Shown: piece after piece, positions 23,807 to 32,154 of the stretch
Position numbering within the stretch: the stretch's first letter is position 1
Layout: every line of letters begins with the position of its first letter
Assembly: GCF_030065885.1 (NCBI RefSeq)
Contig: NZ_JASJCS010000022.1
Coordinates: 1-33,708, forward strand
Direction of reading: 5' to 3'
DNA: 33,708 nt
Source: Ilumatobacter sp.
GTDB taxonomy: Bacteria > Actinomycetota > Acidimicrobiia > Acidimicrobiales > Ilumatobacteraceae
Made by a program: the position numbers and the translations under genes
The notes under the pieces: generated by a model
What the model was told of the DNA's origin: nothing
Seen by the model: the letters and a program-made list of their open reading frames with translations, nothing else
The model's database searches: none

Positions 23807-25762
23807 TCAGTGCGACCCGTGGGCGTGGTCGCAGAGGACCTCTTCGCCCTCGGGTACCTGGCCGCCGGCGATGCCGTCGAGTGCGGCGAACGGACCGCAT
23901 TCGTGCGGCCTGATCCACACGTGGATCATCGGCGCCATCGTGCCGTCGACGAGGGGAGGGGTGCACGACGTGCCGAGCGGTTTGACGCCGGCCACCTTCG
24001 GCGCCACGGGATCGTCGGTGAAGCAGAGATCGCCGTGCACGTGCCACTGCATCAGTTCGCCGCCCCAGTCGGGGACGTCCTCGAGGTCGGTGTCGCCCGG
24101 CAGCATGAACATCGCCGACACCAACTCCTTCGAGCCGTCGGGTCGGGGTTCGAAGACCAGGCTCTCGGGATAGTCGGGGTCGAGCCAGACGTCGTCGTCG
24201 ATCCAGTCCCACTGGATGTAGTGCTCGTGACCCGTGGCGCCGTCGCCGATCGAGTGGAAGCCGGCGGCCTCGACGGCATCGAGGTCGGCCCACTGCGGCA
24301 GGTCGCGGACGGTGGCCGCAACCAGGTTCTCGGCGAAGGCCTGCTGCTGCGGCGTGACCCCGTCGATACCCCCGAGATCGATCGGCAGCTCGGGGTCGTA
24401 GGGTTTCGTCGCGGTCTCGGCCGACTCGTCGTGACCGTCGTGGGCCTCGTGCCCGCCGTGGTCGTGATCGCACTGGTCCATCCGTGCCCCGTCGGACACC
24501 GAGGCCTGGCCGGCGCCATGGCCCTCGAGCGCGGCGAACGGACCGCACACGTGGGGCGCGATCCAGACGTGCACCATCGGGTTGTCGCCGCCTGCGTTGA
24601 CGGTCTGGCGCGGACAGGTGCCGCCGAACTGCTCGAGCACGCCCTTGACGACCGGGACGCCGTCGTCGTTCAGGCCCCAGCAGAGGTTGTCGTGCACGTG
24701 CCACTGCATCAACGGACCGGCGAACTCGGTCAGCTTCGGGTCGTCGATCGGCGACTCGGATGCGATGAACATCGCTGACACGAGGGTCCGCGAGTCGCCG
24801 TCGACCTCGAAGACGAGCGACTCGGGCGCCGTCGGGTCGAGGAACTTGCCGTCGTTGATCAGCTCGGTGTTGATGTAGTGCTCGTGGCCGGTGCTCGCGT
24901 CGCCGATCGAGCGATAGCCCAATGAGGCGATCGAACCGACGTCGGCGAAGGCCGGCAACTCGCGCAGCGTGTCGGCGACGAGTTGCTCGGCACGCGCCTG
25001 CTGCTCGGCGCTCACGCCGTCGACGCCCGAGAAGTCGATCGCGTCCGTGGGGTTCCACGGCCGCGGCCAGGTGGGCGGTTCGCTCGCGTCGTGGTCGTCG
25101 TGACCGGCATGGTCGTCGGGATCGGCATGGTCGTCGGGATCGGCATGGTCGTCGGGATCGGCATGGTCGTCGGCGCCGTGGTCGCTGTGGTCCGCGCCGG
25201 TCGCCGCCGGGGTTGCGACCCCTGTGTCGTGGTCGTGCGCTGCCCCGCCCTCGTGTGCCGCGCCATGGTCGGTGCGGTCGTCGGCGTGGGCGCCGTGGTC
25301 GTGGTTCGTCGCATCGGCCAGGCCGGGGACGACGAGGACGGCGGCCAGGATCGATGCGCTCGCCAGCGACCGTGACGGCACCGACGGCGCGCGGTCGGTG
25401 GCGCACGCTCCGGCAGCGACGACGGCGACGATCGCGAGCACCGCGGCACTCGTGTCGGCGAGCTGCGGTCGCTCGGCGACCTCGAGTCCGCCGATGAACG
25501 AGATGCCGGTGAACCTCGTCACGAGCCATCCGATGGCGGCACCCAGGTTGACCCCGGCGAGCACGCCGCACGACGGCCGCCCGTCGCGGAGGAAGCCGAG
25601 CACCGCCGCACCGGCTTGGGCGACGGCCAGCGCCACGAACAAGCGCGACAGGCCGACGTGCTCGGCGTGGATGCCGGCCGCGGCGCCGTGCAGCACGGCG
25701 GCTCCGGCGGAGGCGATCGCGGCGATCGCCAGCGGGTTGGCCGCGCCTGCGGGTTCGTCCAT
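23807..25762 (-). CDS. Unrecognised membrane protein with His-rich linker and duplicated WHVH/CGPFAA domain
   Basis: Predicted 651 aa. Five hydrophobic segments fill residues about 9-150. A His/Asp-rich linker (about 152-225) contains HADPDD repeats. Two homologous extracytoplasmic-looking domains follow (about 236-420 and 456-640). Each has a GVDGV/GIDGV start with a QQ pair, GHEHYI, LMQWHVH followed by a C, HVWI.PH.CGPFAAL and a GQ end. About ten His and several Cys are kept between the two copies, which suggests metal binding (copper, zinc or iron). The protein ends in CDHAHGSH. I do not recognise the family. It faces the PEP-utilising gene across a 16-bp convergent gap holding a 7-bp stem (CTGAGCC/GGCTCAG). 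Confidence 0.8.
   Translation of the reverse strand: MDEPAGAANPLAIAAIASAGAAVLHGAAAGIHAEHVGLSRLFVALAVAQAGAAVLGFLRDGRPSCGVLAGVNLGAAIGWLVTRFTGISFIGGLEVAERPQLADTSAAVLAIVAVVAAGACATDRAPSVPSRSLASASILAAVLVVPGLADATNHDHGAHADDRTDHGAAHEGGAAHDHDTGVATPAATGADHSDHGADDHADPDDHADPDDHADPDDHAGHDDHDASEPPTWPRPWNPTDAIDFSGVDGVSAEQQARAEQLVADTLRELPAFADVGSIASLGYRSIGDASTGHEHYINTELINDGKFLDPTAPESLVFEVDGDSRTLVSAMFIASESPIDDPKLTEFAGPLMQWHVHDNLCWGLNDDGVPVVKGVLEQFGGTCPRQTVNAGGDNPMVHVWIAPHVCGPFAALEGHGAGQASVSDGARMDQCDHDHGGHEAHDGHDESAETATKPYDPELPIDLGGIDGVTPQQQAFAENLVAATVRDLPQWADLDAVEAAGFHSIGDGATGHEHYIQWDWIDDDVWLDPDYPESLVFEPRPDGSKELVSAMFMLPGDTDLEDVPDWGGELMQWHVHGDLCFTDDPVAPKVAGVKPLGTSCTPPLVDGTMAPMIHVWIRPHECGPFAALDGIAGGQVPEGEEVLCDHAHGSH
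25106..25173 (-). repeat. 18-bp tandem repeat coding for HADPDD units
   Basis: Three identical copies of an 18-bp unit (plus strand GGCATGGTCGTCGGGATC) and a 14-bp partial fourth lie inside the His-rich linker of the membrane protein. Identical codons in every copy point to recent slippage, so copy number may vary between strains. Confidence 0.9.
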
Positions 25763-25768
25763 CGCAGC

Positions 25769-25774
25769 AGTCTA
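25769..25774 (-). promoter_or_regulatory. Putative -10 box of leaderless His-rich membrane protein gene
   Basis: TAGACT on the minus strand ends 6 nt before ATG 25762. Confidence 0.45.
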
Positions 25775-25816
25775 CGATCGGGCGCTCGTCCCCGAGAGTC
25801 GACTGCGTCGCAGCCG

Positions 25817-26629
25817 TCAGAAGTGTGGCGCCCGGCGTTCTCGAAGCGCTGCGACACCTTCGCGGTACTCAGCCGTGCCCATGGCCTCGACGAGCAACCG
25901 CTTCGAGTCCGAGACCGATGCGGCGACGTCGTGACGCAGCAGGTCGGCGTACAGCTGCTGCTTGGTGGTGGTGACGGCCGCCGGGCCCGCGCTCGATGCC
26001 ACGAGATCGGCGTATCGCAGCGCCTCGGCGAGTGTCTGCTCGCCGTCGTCGAACACGCCGTTCCAGAGCCCCCAGTCGGCGGTGTCGGCCACGGTGACCG
26101 TGCGGCCCGAGAGGAGGAGATCGGCGGCACGCGTCACACCGCACAGCCGGGGGAGGACCCAGCTCATGCCGTACTCGGCCGGAAGCCCGAGCCGCGGCGC
26201 AGCGGTCGTGAGCTTCGCCGGGGCCGCGCCGAACCGCAGATCGCTGAAGAGGGCGAGCGCGAGCCCGACGCCGGCTGCGGCGCCGTTCACGGCGGCGATG
26301 ATCGGGACTCGATACGCGAACATCCAGGCGAAGTCCTCGTCGAGCTCGGGCCGCACGTTCACGCCGGGGCGAGCGGGCTCGGGCGGCAGGCCGGCGTCGT
26401 AGGTGCCGCGGTCGGCATGTCCCGCGAGCGCCTCGCTGTCGCCGCCGACGCAGAAGGCCGGTGGGGTCCCCGTGATCACGACGGCGCGGACCCGGTTCTC
26501 GAGCTCGGCCATCACCCAGCGGAGCTCCGTGTGCATCCGACCGGTCCAGGCGTTGTGCCGGTGCGGACGGTCGAGCCAGACCGTCGCGACGTGGCCGTCG
26601 GTCTCGTGGCGGATCGCCTTCAGCTCCAC
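25817..26629 (-). CDS. Enoyl-CoA hydratase/isomerase family (crotonase) protein
   Basis: Predicted 270 aa. Crotonase fold: the first oxyanion-hole segment is FCVGGDSEAL (GGD in the usual place of AGAD), and the second is IIAAVNGAAAGVGLALAL. A glutamate in LGLPAEYGMSWVLPRLCG occupies the position of a usual catalytic acid. Probable substrate is a CoA thioester in fatty acid or aromatic degradation, but this cannot be specified. The GTG start is 4 nt after the upstream cysQ-like stop, so the two are translationally coupled although their functions are not obviously linked. Confidence 0.85.
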   Translation of the reverse strand: MELKAIRHETDGHVATVWLDRPHRHNAWTGRMHTELRWVMAELENRVRAVVITGTPPAFCVGGDSEALAGHADRGTYDAGLPPEPARPGVNVRPELDEDFAWMFAYRVPIIAAVNGAAAGVGLALALFSDLRFGAAPAKLTTAAPRLGLPAEYGMSWVLPRLCGVTRAADLLLSGRTVTVADTADWGLWNGVFDDGEQTLAEALRYADLVASSAGPAAVTTTKQQLYADLLRHDVAASVSDSKRLLVEAMGTAEYREGVAALRERRAPHF

Positions 26630-26633
26630 GACG

Positions 26634-27404
26634 TCACCCCCAGAGCGCTCGAAGCACCGGATCGGCCAGTTCGGGTCGGCAGATGATCAGGTCCGGTAAC
26701 CATGGGTCAGGATCGTTGTACACGATCGGCGTGCCGTCGATGCGACTCACGTGGAGCCCTGCCGCCAGCGCGACCGCGGCCGGGGCTGCCGAGTCCCACT
26801 GGTACATGCCGCCGTCGTGCACGTAGATGTCGGCTTCGCCGAGCACGACGGCCATGGCCTTGGCGCCGGCCGACCCGAGGCGCACGGCGTCGCACTCGAG
26901 CGCGTTCGCCACCAGCACGGCCGCGTACGGTGCTCGGAAGCGCGACGTGATGATCCGCGGTCGGGTTCGGCTCGCCGGTGGGAGCTCGGGCGGTGGCTCG
27001 GTGCCGAGCACGACGTCGAGCGCCGGGAGCGCGACCGCACCCGCGGCCAGCCGGTCGTGGTCCCACAGCGCGACGTGCACCGCCCAGTCGTGACGACCCG
27101 CCTCGCCGTACTCGCGGGTGCCGTCGAGCGGATCGATGATCCAGACCCGGTCGGTGGAGAAGCGGCGAGGGTCCTCGGCGCCTTCCTCGTCGAGCACGGC
27201 GTCGTCGGGCCGGTGGCGGCGGAGTTGCTCGCCGATGAAGTGGTGGCCGGCGGCATCGCCGTGGTCCATCACGTCCCAGGAGCGCGCGCCCGACTGCCAC
27301 AGCTGCTCGCGAAGCTCGACCAGTTGCTCGCCCGCCTCGCGTGCGAGGCGCACGGCGAGCTGCGGGTCGCTCTCTGGCTCGGGTCGGGGATCGGGTTCGG
27401 GCAC
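26634..27404 (-). CDS. cysQ: CysQ-like inositol monophosphatase-family phosphatase
   Basis: Predicted 256 aa from GTG 27404; an in-frame GTG at 27428 would add 8 residues but covers the putative -10 box. The metal-dependent phosphatase motifs are LDEEGAEDP, WIIDPLDGTREYGE and the C-terminal YQWDSAAPAAVAL. The phrase VMDHGDAAGHHFI replaces the K-x-D segment of inositol phosphatases, as in mycobacterial CysQ, which hydrolyses 3'-phosphoadenosine 5'-phosphate in sulfate assimilation. The substrate is inferred by resemblance. It is divergent from dinB, 74 bp away. Confidence 0.83.
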   Translation of the reverse strand: MPEPDPRPEPESDPQLAVRLAREAGEQLVELREQLWQSGARSWDVMDHGDAAGHHFIGEQLRRHRPDDAVLDEEGAEDPRRFSTDRVWIIDPLDGTREYGEAGRHDWAVHVALWDHDRLAAGAVALPALDVVLGTEPPPELPPASRTRPRIITSRFRAPYAAVLVANALECDAVRLGSAGAKAMAVVLGEADIYVHDGGMYQWDSAAPAAVALAAGLHVSRIDGTPIVYNDPDPWLPDLIICRPELADPVLRALWG

Positions 27405-27412
27405 GGACGACC

Positions 27413-27418
27413 AGTATG
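27413..27418 (-). promoter_or_regulatory. Putative -10 box of leaderless cysQ
   Basis: CATACT on the minus strand ends 8 nt before the GTG at 27404, the same spacing as for other GTG-start genes here. Confidence 0.4.
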
Positions 27419-27464
27419 ACGGACCCACCGGTCCGGGCAGCTGGACACGGGGCGGCGCCGTCTG

Positions 27465-27478
27465 CGAACATGTGTTCG
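27465..27478 (+). promoter_or_regulatory. LexA-binding SOS box abutting dinB
   Basis: CGAACATGTGTTCG agrees at every position with the Gram-positive LexA box CGAACRNRYGTTCG. It ends at the base before ATG 27479 and overlaps the likely -10 (GAACAT, 27466-27471). LexA bound here would block transcription of dinB. Confidence 0.88.
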
Positions 27479-28690
27479 ATGAGTTGGATTCGCGCGTCGG
27501 GGCGGGCCACGATCCTGCACGCAGACCTGGACTCCTTCTACGCGTCCGTCGAACAACGCGACCACCCCAACCTCCGGGGCCGGCCGGTCATCGTGGGTGG
27601 AGGTGTCGTGCTCGCTGCGAGCTATGAGGCCAAGCGGCGCGGCGTGTACACACCGATGCCCGAGTTCCAGGCCCGCCGGCTGTGTCCGGACGTGGTCGTC
27701 GTCCCGGCCCGCTTCGACGCGTACTCCGAGGCCAGCAAGGAGGTGTTCGCCCTGTTCGACGACACGACCCCACTGGTCGAAGGGTTGTCGATCGACGAGG
27801 CGTTCCTCGACGTCGGTGGGCTGGGTCGCATCAGCGGCACGCCCGAGGCGATCGGCCGCCGGCTGCGAGCGCAGGTGCTCGAGCACGTCGGTCTGCCCAT
27901 CACCGTCGGCGTCGCTCGTACGAAGTTCCTCGCCAAGGTGGCCAGCGGCGTCGCCAAGCCCGACGGCCTCCTCGTCGTCGAGCCCGAGCACGAGCTCGAG
28001 TTCCTGCACCCCCTGCCGGTGGGCAAGCTGTGGGGCGTCGGCCCGGTCACCGAGCGAAAGCTCCACGAGCGTGGGATCAGGACCGTCGGCGAGGTCGCCC
28101 AGCTCGGTCAGCAGCATCTCGTCGCGATGCTCGGCGTCGCGTCCGGCCGACACCTCTTCGCCCTCGCGCACAACCGCGACCCACGTCCGGTCGAGACCGG
28201 TCGGCGGCGAGGCTCGATCGGCTCGCAGCAGGCGCTCGGGCGGGGCCGCAAGCCGTTCGACACCATCGAGGCGTTGCTGCTCGGCATCGTCGACCGCGTC
28301 ACGCGCCGCATGCGCAACGCGGGGCGCGCCGGACGTACCGTCACGATCCGGATGCGATTCGACGACTTCACGCGGGCCACCCGGAGCCGCTCGCTCCAGC
28401 ACCCGACCGCCGCCACCGAACCCATCCGCGATGTCGCCCTCGCCGTGCTGCGCGACGCCGCGGTGATGATCGCCGAGCGAGGGCTGACCTTGATCGGCCT
28501 GTCGGTCGGCAACCTCGAGAACCTCGACGAGACGTATGAGCAGCTGCTGTTGCCGTACGGTCGCAAGGATCGATCCCAGCTCGACGGCGTGGTCGACGAT
28601 CTGCGCGAACGGTTCGGTCACGGCGCGCTCACGCGCGCATCGCTCCTCGGCAAACGCACGGGGCTCCAGGTGCCGATGCTGCCCGATTGA
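27479..28690 (+). CDS. dinB: DNA polymerase IV (Y-family, translesion)
   Basis: Predicted 403 aa from ATG 27479; ATG 27470 is in frame but lies inside the LexA box. Y-family polymerase for bypass of DNA damage. The palm active site is ILHADLDSFYASVE (D16) and SIDEAFLDV (D106, E107); fingers carry ASYEAKRRGVYTPM. The thumb helix-hairpin-helix is LPVGKLWGVGPVTERKL, followed by the little-finger domain. QLLLPYG (residues 355-361) looks like a sliding-clamp-binding peptide. With its SOS box and the clamp motif, this is a damage-inducible bypass polymerase. Confidence 0.94.
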   Translation: MSWIRASGRATILHADLDSFYASVEQRDHPNLRGRPVIVGGGVVLAASYEAKRRGVYTPMPEFQARRLCPDVVVVPARFDAYSEASKEVFALFDDTTPLVEGLSIDEAFLDVGGLGRISGTPEAIGRRLRAQVLEHVGLPITVGVARTKFLAKVASGVAKPDGLLVVEPEHELEFLHPLPVGKLWGVGPVTERKLHERGIRTVGEVAQLGQQHLVAMLGVASGRHLFALAHNRDPRPVETGRRRGSIGSQQALGRGRKPFDTIEALLLGIVDRVTRRMRNAGRAGRTVTIRMRFDDFTRATRSRSLQHPTAATEPIRDVALAVLRDAAVMIAERGLTLIGLSVGNLENLDETYEQLLLPYGRKDRSQLDGVVDDLRERFGHGALTRASLLGKRTGLQVPMLPD

Positions 28691-28744
28691 TCTTGTGACG
28701 ACCGGCCCTGGACCCATCTGACGGGTTGCGCCCACGATGGGCTG

Positions 28745-29677
28745 GTGACCCACCCGGTCGTGACCGTGACCGTCAACCCTGCCCTCGACGTGGCGCTGAC
28801 GGTCGATCGTCTGGTTCCCGATCACAAGCTGCCCGCCCGCGAGCACCGGCGCGACCCGGGCGGCGGCGGCATCAACGTGTCGCGGACACTGGCGCGGCTG
28901 GGCGTCGAGAGCGATGCCTGGGTCGCTGCCGGTGGCCCGGTCGGCGACGAGCTCGTCGAGCGTGTCCGGGCCGACGGCGTCGAGCCGATCGTGTACCAGA
29001 TCGACGGCATCACCCGCGAGGCCTTCGCATTCGGCGACCTCGCCGGCGGCGAGCAGTACCGGATCGTCGTCGACGGACCCGTCATCACCGACGCCGGGGC
29101 GATGTTCGACGCGGTCCTCGCGGCCTGTTCGCACGCCGAGATCGTCGTGCTGTCCGGTGGCCTGGCTCGTGGCCTGCCGGATGGCTTCTACGCCGAGCTG
29201 ATCGATGCGCTCGAGGCGCCGGTGGTGATCGTCGACGCGTTCGGTCCGTCGCTGCCGCTGGCGGTCGAGCGGGCGCCGACACTCGTGAAGCCGAGCCGCC
29301 GTGAGCTCGCGACGCTCGCAGGCAGGGATCTGCGCGGCCGCTCGGAGCTGGAGTCTGCCGCCCGCGAGGTCCTGGCGCGTGGCGGTGTCGGGGCGCTGCT
29401 GGTCTCCCTCGGCGGCGATGGGGCGATGCTGGTCCACCGGGGCGGCCCGGCGACCTGGCTTCCCTGTCCGGACGTCGAGGCGGTGGCGAGCACGGTGGGT
29501 TCGGGCGATGCCATGGTCGCCGGTCTGGTCGCCGGCACGCTGGCCGGCCACGATCTCTCGGGTGCCGCCGTCTGGGGTGTCGCGGCCGGCACCGCCAGCG
29601 TGCTCGCGCCGGGCACCGGTCTGCTCGATCCGGCCGACTTCCACCGGCTGCTCGATTCGGTCGAGGTGTCGGCATGA
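28745..29677 (+). CDS. pfkB: PfkB-family sugar kinase (phosphofructokinase-like)
   Basis: Predicted 310 aa, GTG start. It belongs to the ribokinase/PfkB family. The N-terminal VTVTVNPALDVALTVDRL and the DPGGGGINVSRTLARLG segment match 1-phosphofructokinase or PfkB-type 6-phosphofructokinase. The catalytic motif near the end is STVGSGDAMVAG, with Ser where GAGD is usual and the catalytic Asp kept. Substrate could be fructose 1- or 6-phosphate, tagatose 6-phosphate or a related ketose phosphate. The stop overlaps the start of a sugar-isomerase-like gene, which suggests joint use of one sugar. Confidence 0.86.
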   Translation: MTHPVVTVTVNPALDVALTVDRLVPDHKLPAREHRRDPGGGGINVSRTLARLGVESDAWVAAGGPVGDELVERVRADGVEPIVYQIDGITREAFAFGDLAGGEQYRIVVDGPVITDAGAMFDAVLAACSHAEIVVLSGGLARGLPDGFYAELIDALEAPVVIVDAFGPSLPLAVERAPTLVKPSRRELATLAGRDLRGRSELESAAREVLARGGVGALLVSLGGDGAMLVHRGGPATWLPCPDVEAVASTVGSGDAMVAGLVAGTLAGHDLSGAAVWGVAAGTASVLAPGTGLLDPADFHRLLDSVEVSA

Positions 29678-31047
29678 CACCTCGAACGGTCGGGGTGATC
29701 GCTGTCGGCCGACCGACGTTCGACCTCGATCTCGGGCGCACGCAGGCGTCGGCGGCGATCGATGCGCTCACCGCTGCCGGCATCGACGTCGTCGGAGACG
29801 CCGAACCGGTGCTCGAGCCCGAGGCGGTCGGCCCTGCGATCTCGCGCTGGCCGGCGCAGCCCGATCTCGTCGTCGTCCTCCAGGCGACGTTCACCGACAG
29901 CCGCTTCGTCGAGGAGGTGTTCGCCGCCACACCGATCGACGTCGGTGTCTGGGCGTTTCCCGAGCGTCGCGGTGGTGGGAGGCTGCGGCTGAACTCGTTG
30001 TGCGGCATGATCCTCGCCTCGTTCGCCGCCGGCGTGGCCGACCGGCCGATGCGCCACCTCTACCTCGATCCGGGTGCCGCGGCGAGCGGCGATCGGATCC
30101 GACGCTGGATCGAGGACGACCTCGTGCCGCGTCCACCGATCTCACTGCCGGCCGCCGGCGAGGTCGGGCCCGCGGCGCGTGCCGTGCTCGACCGGCTGAG
30201 CGGGAGCCAGATCGGAGTCGTCGGTGACCCGCCGCCGGGCTTCGGCCCGTGCCGCGTGCAACCCGACGCCGAGGTGCTCGTGCGGCGCGCCGGTGTGAAG
30301 CTCGAACCGACGCCGATCGGCCCCGTGCTCGCACGGGTGGGACCTGACGCACGTCCCGCACGACCGGATCTTCCGGGGGTGGGCGAGCTCGACGGCCGGG
30401 CGGTGGCCCGCGCCGTCGAGCTGCGCACGGTGCTGCACGACCTCGCCGACGAGAGTCGCTGGGACGCACTCGCGGTCCGCTGTTGGCCGGAGACGTTCGA
30501 CGAGCTCGGCTGTGCCGCGTGTGCCGCGCTGGCCGAGCTCAACGAGGGCGGCCTGCCCGCGGGTTGCGAGGCGGATGCGCTCGGCGCCCTGACGATGCTC
30601 GTGCTCGGCTGGCTGGGCGAGACGCGGCCGTTCCTCGCGGATCTCGTCGACGCCGACCCCGGTGACGACACTGCTGCCGTGTGGCACTGCGGCGTCGCAC
30701 CCGCCGACATGGCCGCGCCGGACACGGTGCGAGCCGGCGTCCACCCCAACCGCCAGGTGCCGCTCGTCCAGCTGTCGGCACTCCGGCCGGGGACGGCAAC
30801 GGTCGCACGCCTGTCGCAGTCGCGGGGTGTGCCGAGAATGGTCGTGGGCCGAGTCGAAGTGCTCGACGCGCCCTGTCCGTACGTCGGATCGGGTGGGATC
30901 GTCCGGTTCGAACGACCCGTCGACGCCGTGCTCGAGACGGTGCTCGCCGAGGGCCTGGAACACCACCTGGCCCTCGTCTATGGCGACGTCGTCGACGACG
31001 TGCGAGGGTTGGCGGCAGGGCTCGGCGTGCCGATCGTCGAGTTGTGA
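29674..31047 (+). CDS. L-fucose/arabinose isomerase-like protein
   Basis: Predicted 457 aa; the ATG overlaps the kinase stop. The N-terminal half is a Rossmann-type fold (TVGVIAVGRPTFDLDLG). The C-terminal half carries the isomerase-like segment CWPETFDELGCAACAALAEL and EADALGALTMLVLGWL, plus a final HHLALVYGDVVDDVRGLA. Family members interconvert aldoses and ketoses using a metal ion. With the kinase, an aldose could be isomerised and then phosphorylated. Other possibilities include sulfosugar isomerases of the same superfamily. The exact sugar cannot be read from the sequence. Confidence 0.72.
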   Translation: MTPRTVGVIAVGRPTFDLDLGRTQASAAIDALTAAGIDVVGDAEPVLEPEAVGPAISRWPAQPDLVVVLQATFTDSRFVEEVFAATPIDVGVWAFPERRGGGRLRLNSLCGMILASFAAGVADRPMRHLYLDPGAAASGDRIRRWIEDDLVPRPPISLPAAGEVGPAARAVLDRLSGSQIGVVGDPPPGFGPCRVQPDAEVLVRRAGVKLEPTPIGPVLARVGPDARPARPDLPGVGELDGRAVARAVELRTVLHDLADESRWDALAVRCWPETFDELGCAACAALAELNEGGLPAGCEADALGALTMLVLGWLGETRPFLADLVDADPGDDTAAVWHCGVAPADMAAPDTVRAGVHPNRQVPLVQLSALRPGTATVARLSQSRGVPRMVVGRVEVLDAPCPYVGSGGIVRFERPVDAVLETVLAEGLEHHLALVYGDVVDDVRGLAAGLGVPIVEL

Positions 31048-31063
31048 CGCCGAGGAGGCTGCG

Positions 31064-31588
31064 ATGTCCAAGGTTCTGGTAGCGATCGACGGTTCGGATC
31101 ACTCGACCAAGGCGCTGATCGAGGCCGTGCACTTGTTCGGGGGCTCGGCCGACTACGTCCTCGCTTCGGTCGTGCCGTCACCGTCGATCTTCTCGGCGTT
31201 CGGCGCGATGGCGGCGGACGAGCTGGGCACCGGCATCGCCGCAGGCACCGCGACGCACGGCACCTCGACCGGGTCGATGCCGTTCGCCCCGACGCCGGAA
31301 GGGGTCACGGCGCTCCAGGAGCAGGCGTACGACTACTACCGCACGGTGCAGGACCAGGCGGCGACGACGGCCGGGATCAGTGCCGAACGGATCATCGAGG
31401 AGGCCAAGCCTCGCAAGCGGCGCATCGGCCGCGCGATCTGCGACATCGCCGAGGAGCAGAGCGCTGATCTCATCGTCGTCGGCTCGCACGGCTCCAGCTA
31501 CGCCGGCGAGACCATGCTCGGTTCGGTCAGCCAGTACGTGCTCCACAACGCAAGCTGCCCGGTGCTGGTCGCCCGCGAGAACGACTGA
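31064..31588 (+). CDS. Universal stress protein (UspA family)
   Basis: Predicted 174 aa with AGGAGG 5 nt before the ATG. Single Usp domain: KVLVAIDGSDHSTKAL at the N-terminus and the ATP-binding loop in LIVVGSHGSSYAGETMLGSV near the C-terminus, with the G-x2-G-x9-G-S pattern, so an ATP-binding subtype. A loop of about 40 residues rich in Ala, Gly and Thr (residues about 45-75) is longer than in simple Usps. It probably joins the kinase-isomerase operon, as the gap to the isomerase is 16 bp. It converges on the peroxiredoxin-like gene. Confidence 0.9.
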   Translation: MSKVLVAIDGSDHSTKALIEAVHLFGGSADYVLASVVPSPSIFSAFGAMAADELGTGIAAGTATHGTSTGSMPFAPTPEGVTALQEQAYDYYRTVQDQAATTAGISAERIIEEAKPRKRRIGRAICDIAEEQSADLIVVGSHGSSYAGETMLGSVSQYVLHNASCPVLVAREND

Positions 31589-31594
31589 GCCGAC

Positions 31595-32154
31595 TCAGGC
31601 TGCGGCCTGCCGGACGGCCGCGACGAGCTCGTCGACGCTCGGGCGATCGTCGGGGCCCTCACCCCAGAATCCGTATGCCAGCCTGCCGTCGGGTGCGACG
31701 ACGAAGTCACCTCCCAGCTGGAGTGGATCCTCGGTCGGCCGGTGGAGTCCGGCGATGCCCTCGGCGCGGATGATCTCCCAGTACCGATGCGCAGCCTTGG
31801 CACCCCACACGCGCCACACCGAACCGCGGCCGAGGCCGAACGCCCGATACGCATCGCGATCGGCGTCGACCAGCACCGGGAACGGGAGGTGGCGCTCGGC
31901 GCCGTAGGCGGCCGCGGCCGCGAGCCCGGTGAAGGTGACGAGCGCCACCTCGGTGTCGCCGAAGTCGTCGAGCCGGTCGCGGACCGCAACGGCGTGTGCC
32001 GCGCACGGCAGTCAATGGATGTGGCGGTGGAAGATCAGCACGACGGTGGAACCGAGCTGGTCGGCGAGCCGCCAGCGTTGTCCGGTGGCGCCGGCGAGCT
32101 CGATGTCGGGCGCCGGCTCGCCGACCGCCGGGCGCGCCAGCGAGCGGCCATGCG

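Noticed and set aside
23787-23810. Hairpin at convergent stops (CTGAGCC/GGCTCAG) as a strong bidirectional terminator
   Set aside because: Facing TGA stops pair by necessity (TGA/TCA), there is no T-run, and only a few extra pairs add to this. The convergent stops at 31585-31598 behave the same way.
25106-25173. CRISPR-like short direct repeats
   Set aside because: The units abut with no spacers, keep the reading frame and encode a repeated His/Asp linker.
27269-29680. Minus-strand open frame of about 800 codons opposite dinB and pfkB
   Set aside because: It is antisense to two well-supported genes and has no recognisable motif.
32012-32014. The TGA as a simple pseudogene stop or a frameshift
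   Set aside because: Both halves lie in the same frame, no other stop or indel is seen, and the TGA is exactly at the redox position. A chance nonsense mutation remains possible but less likely.
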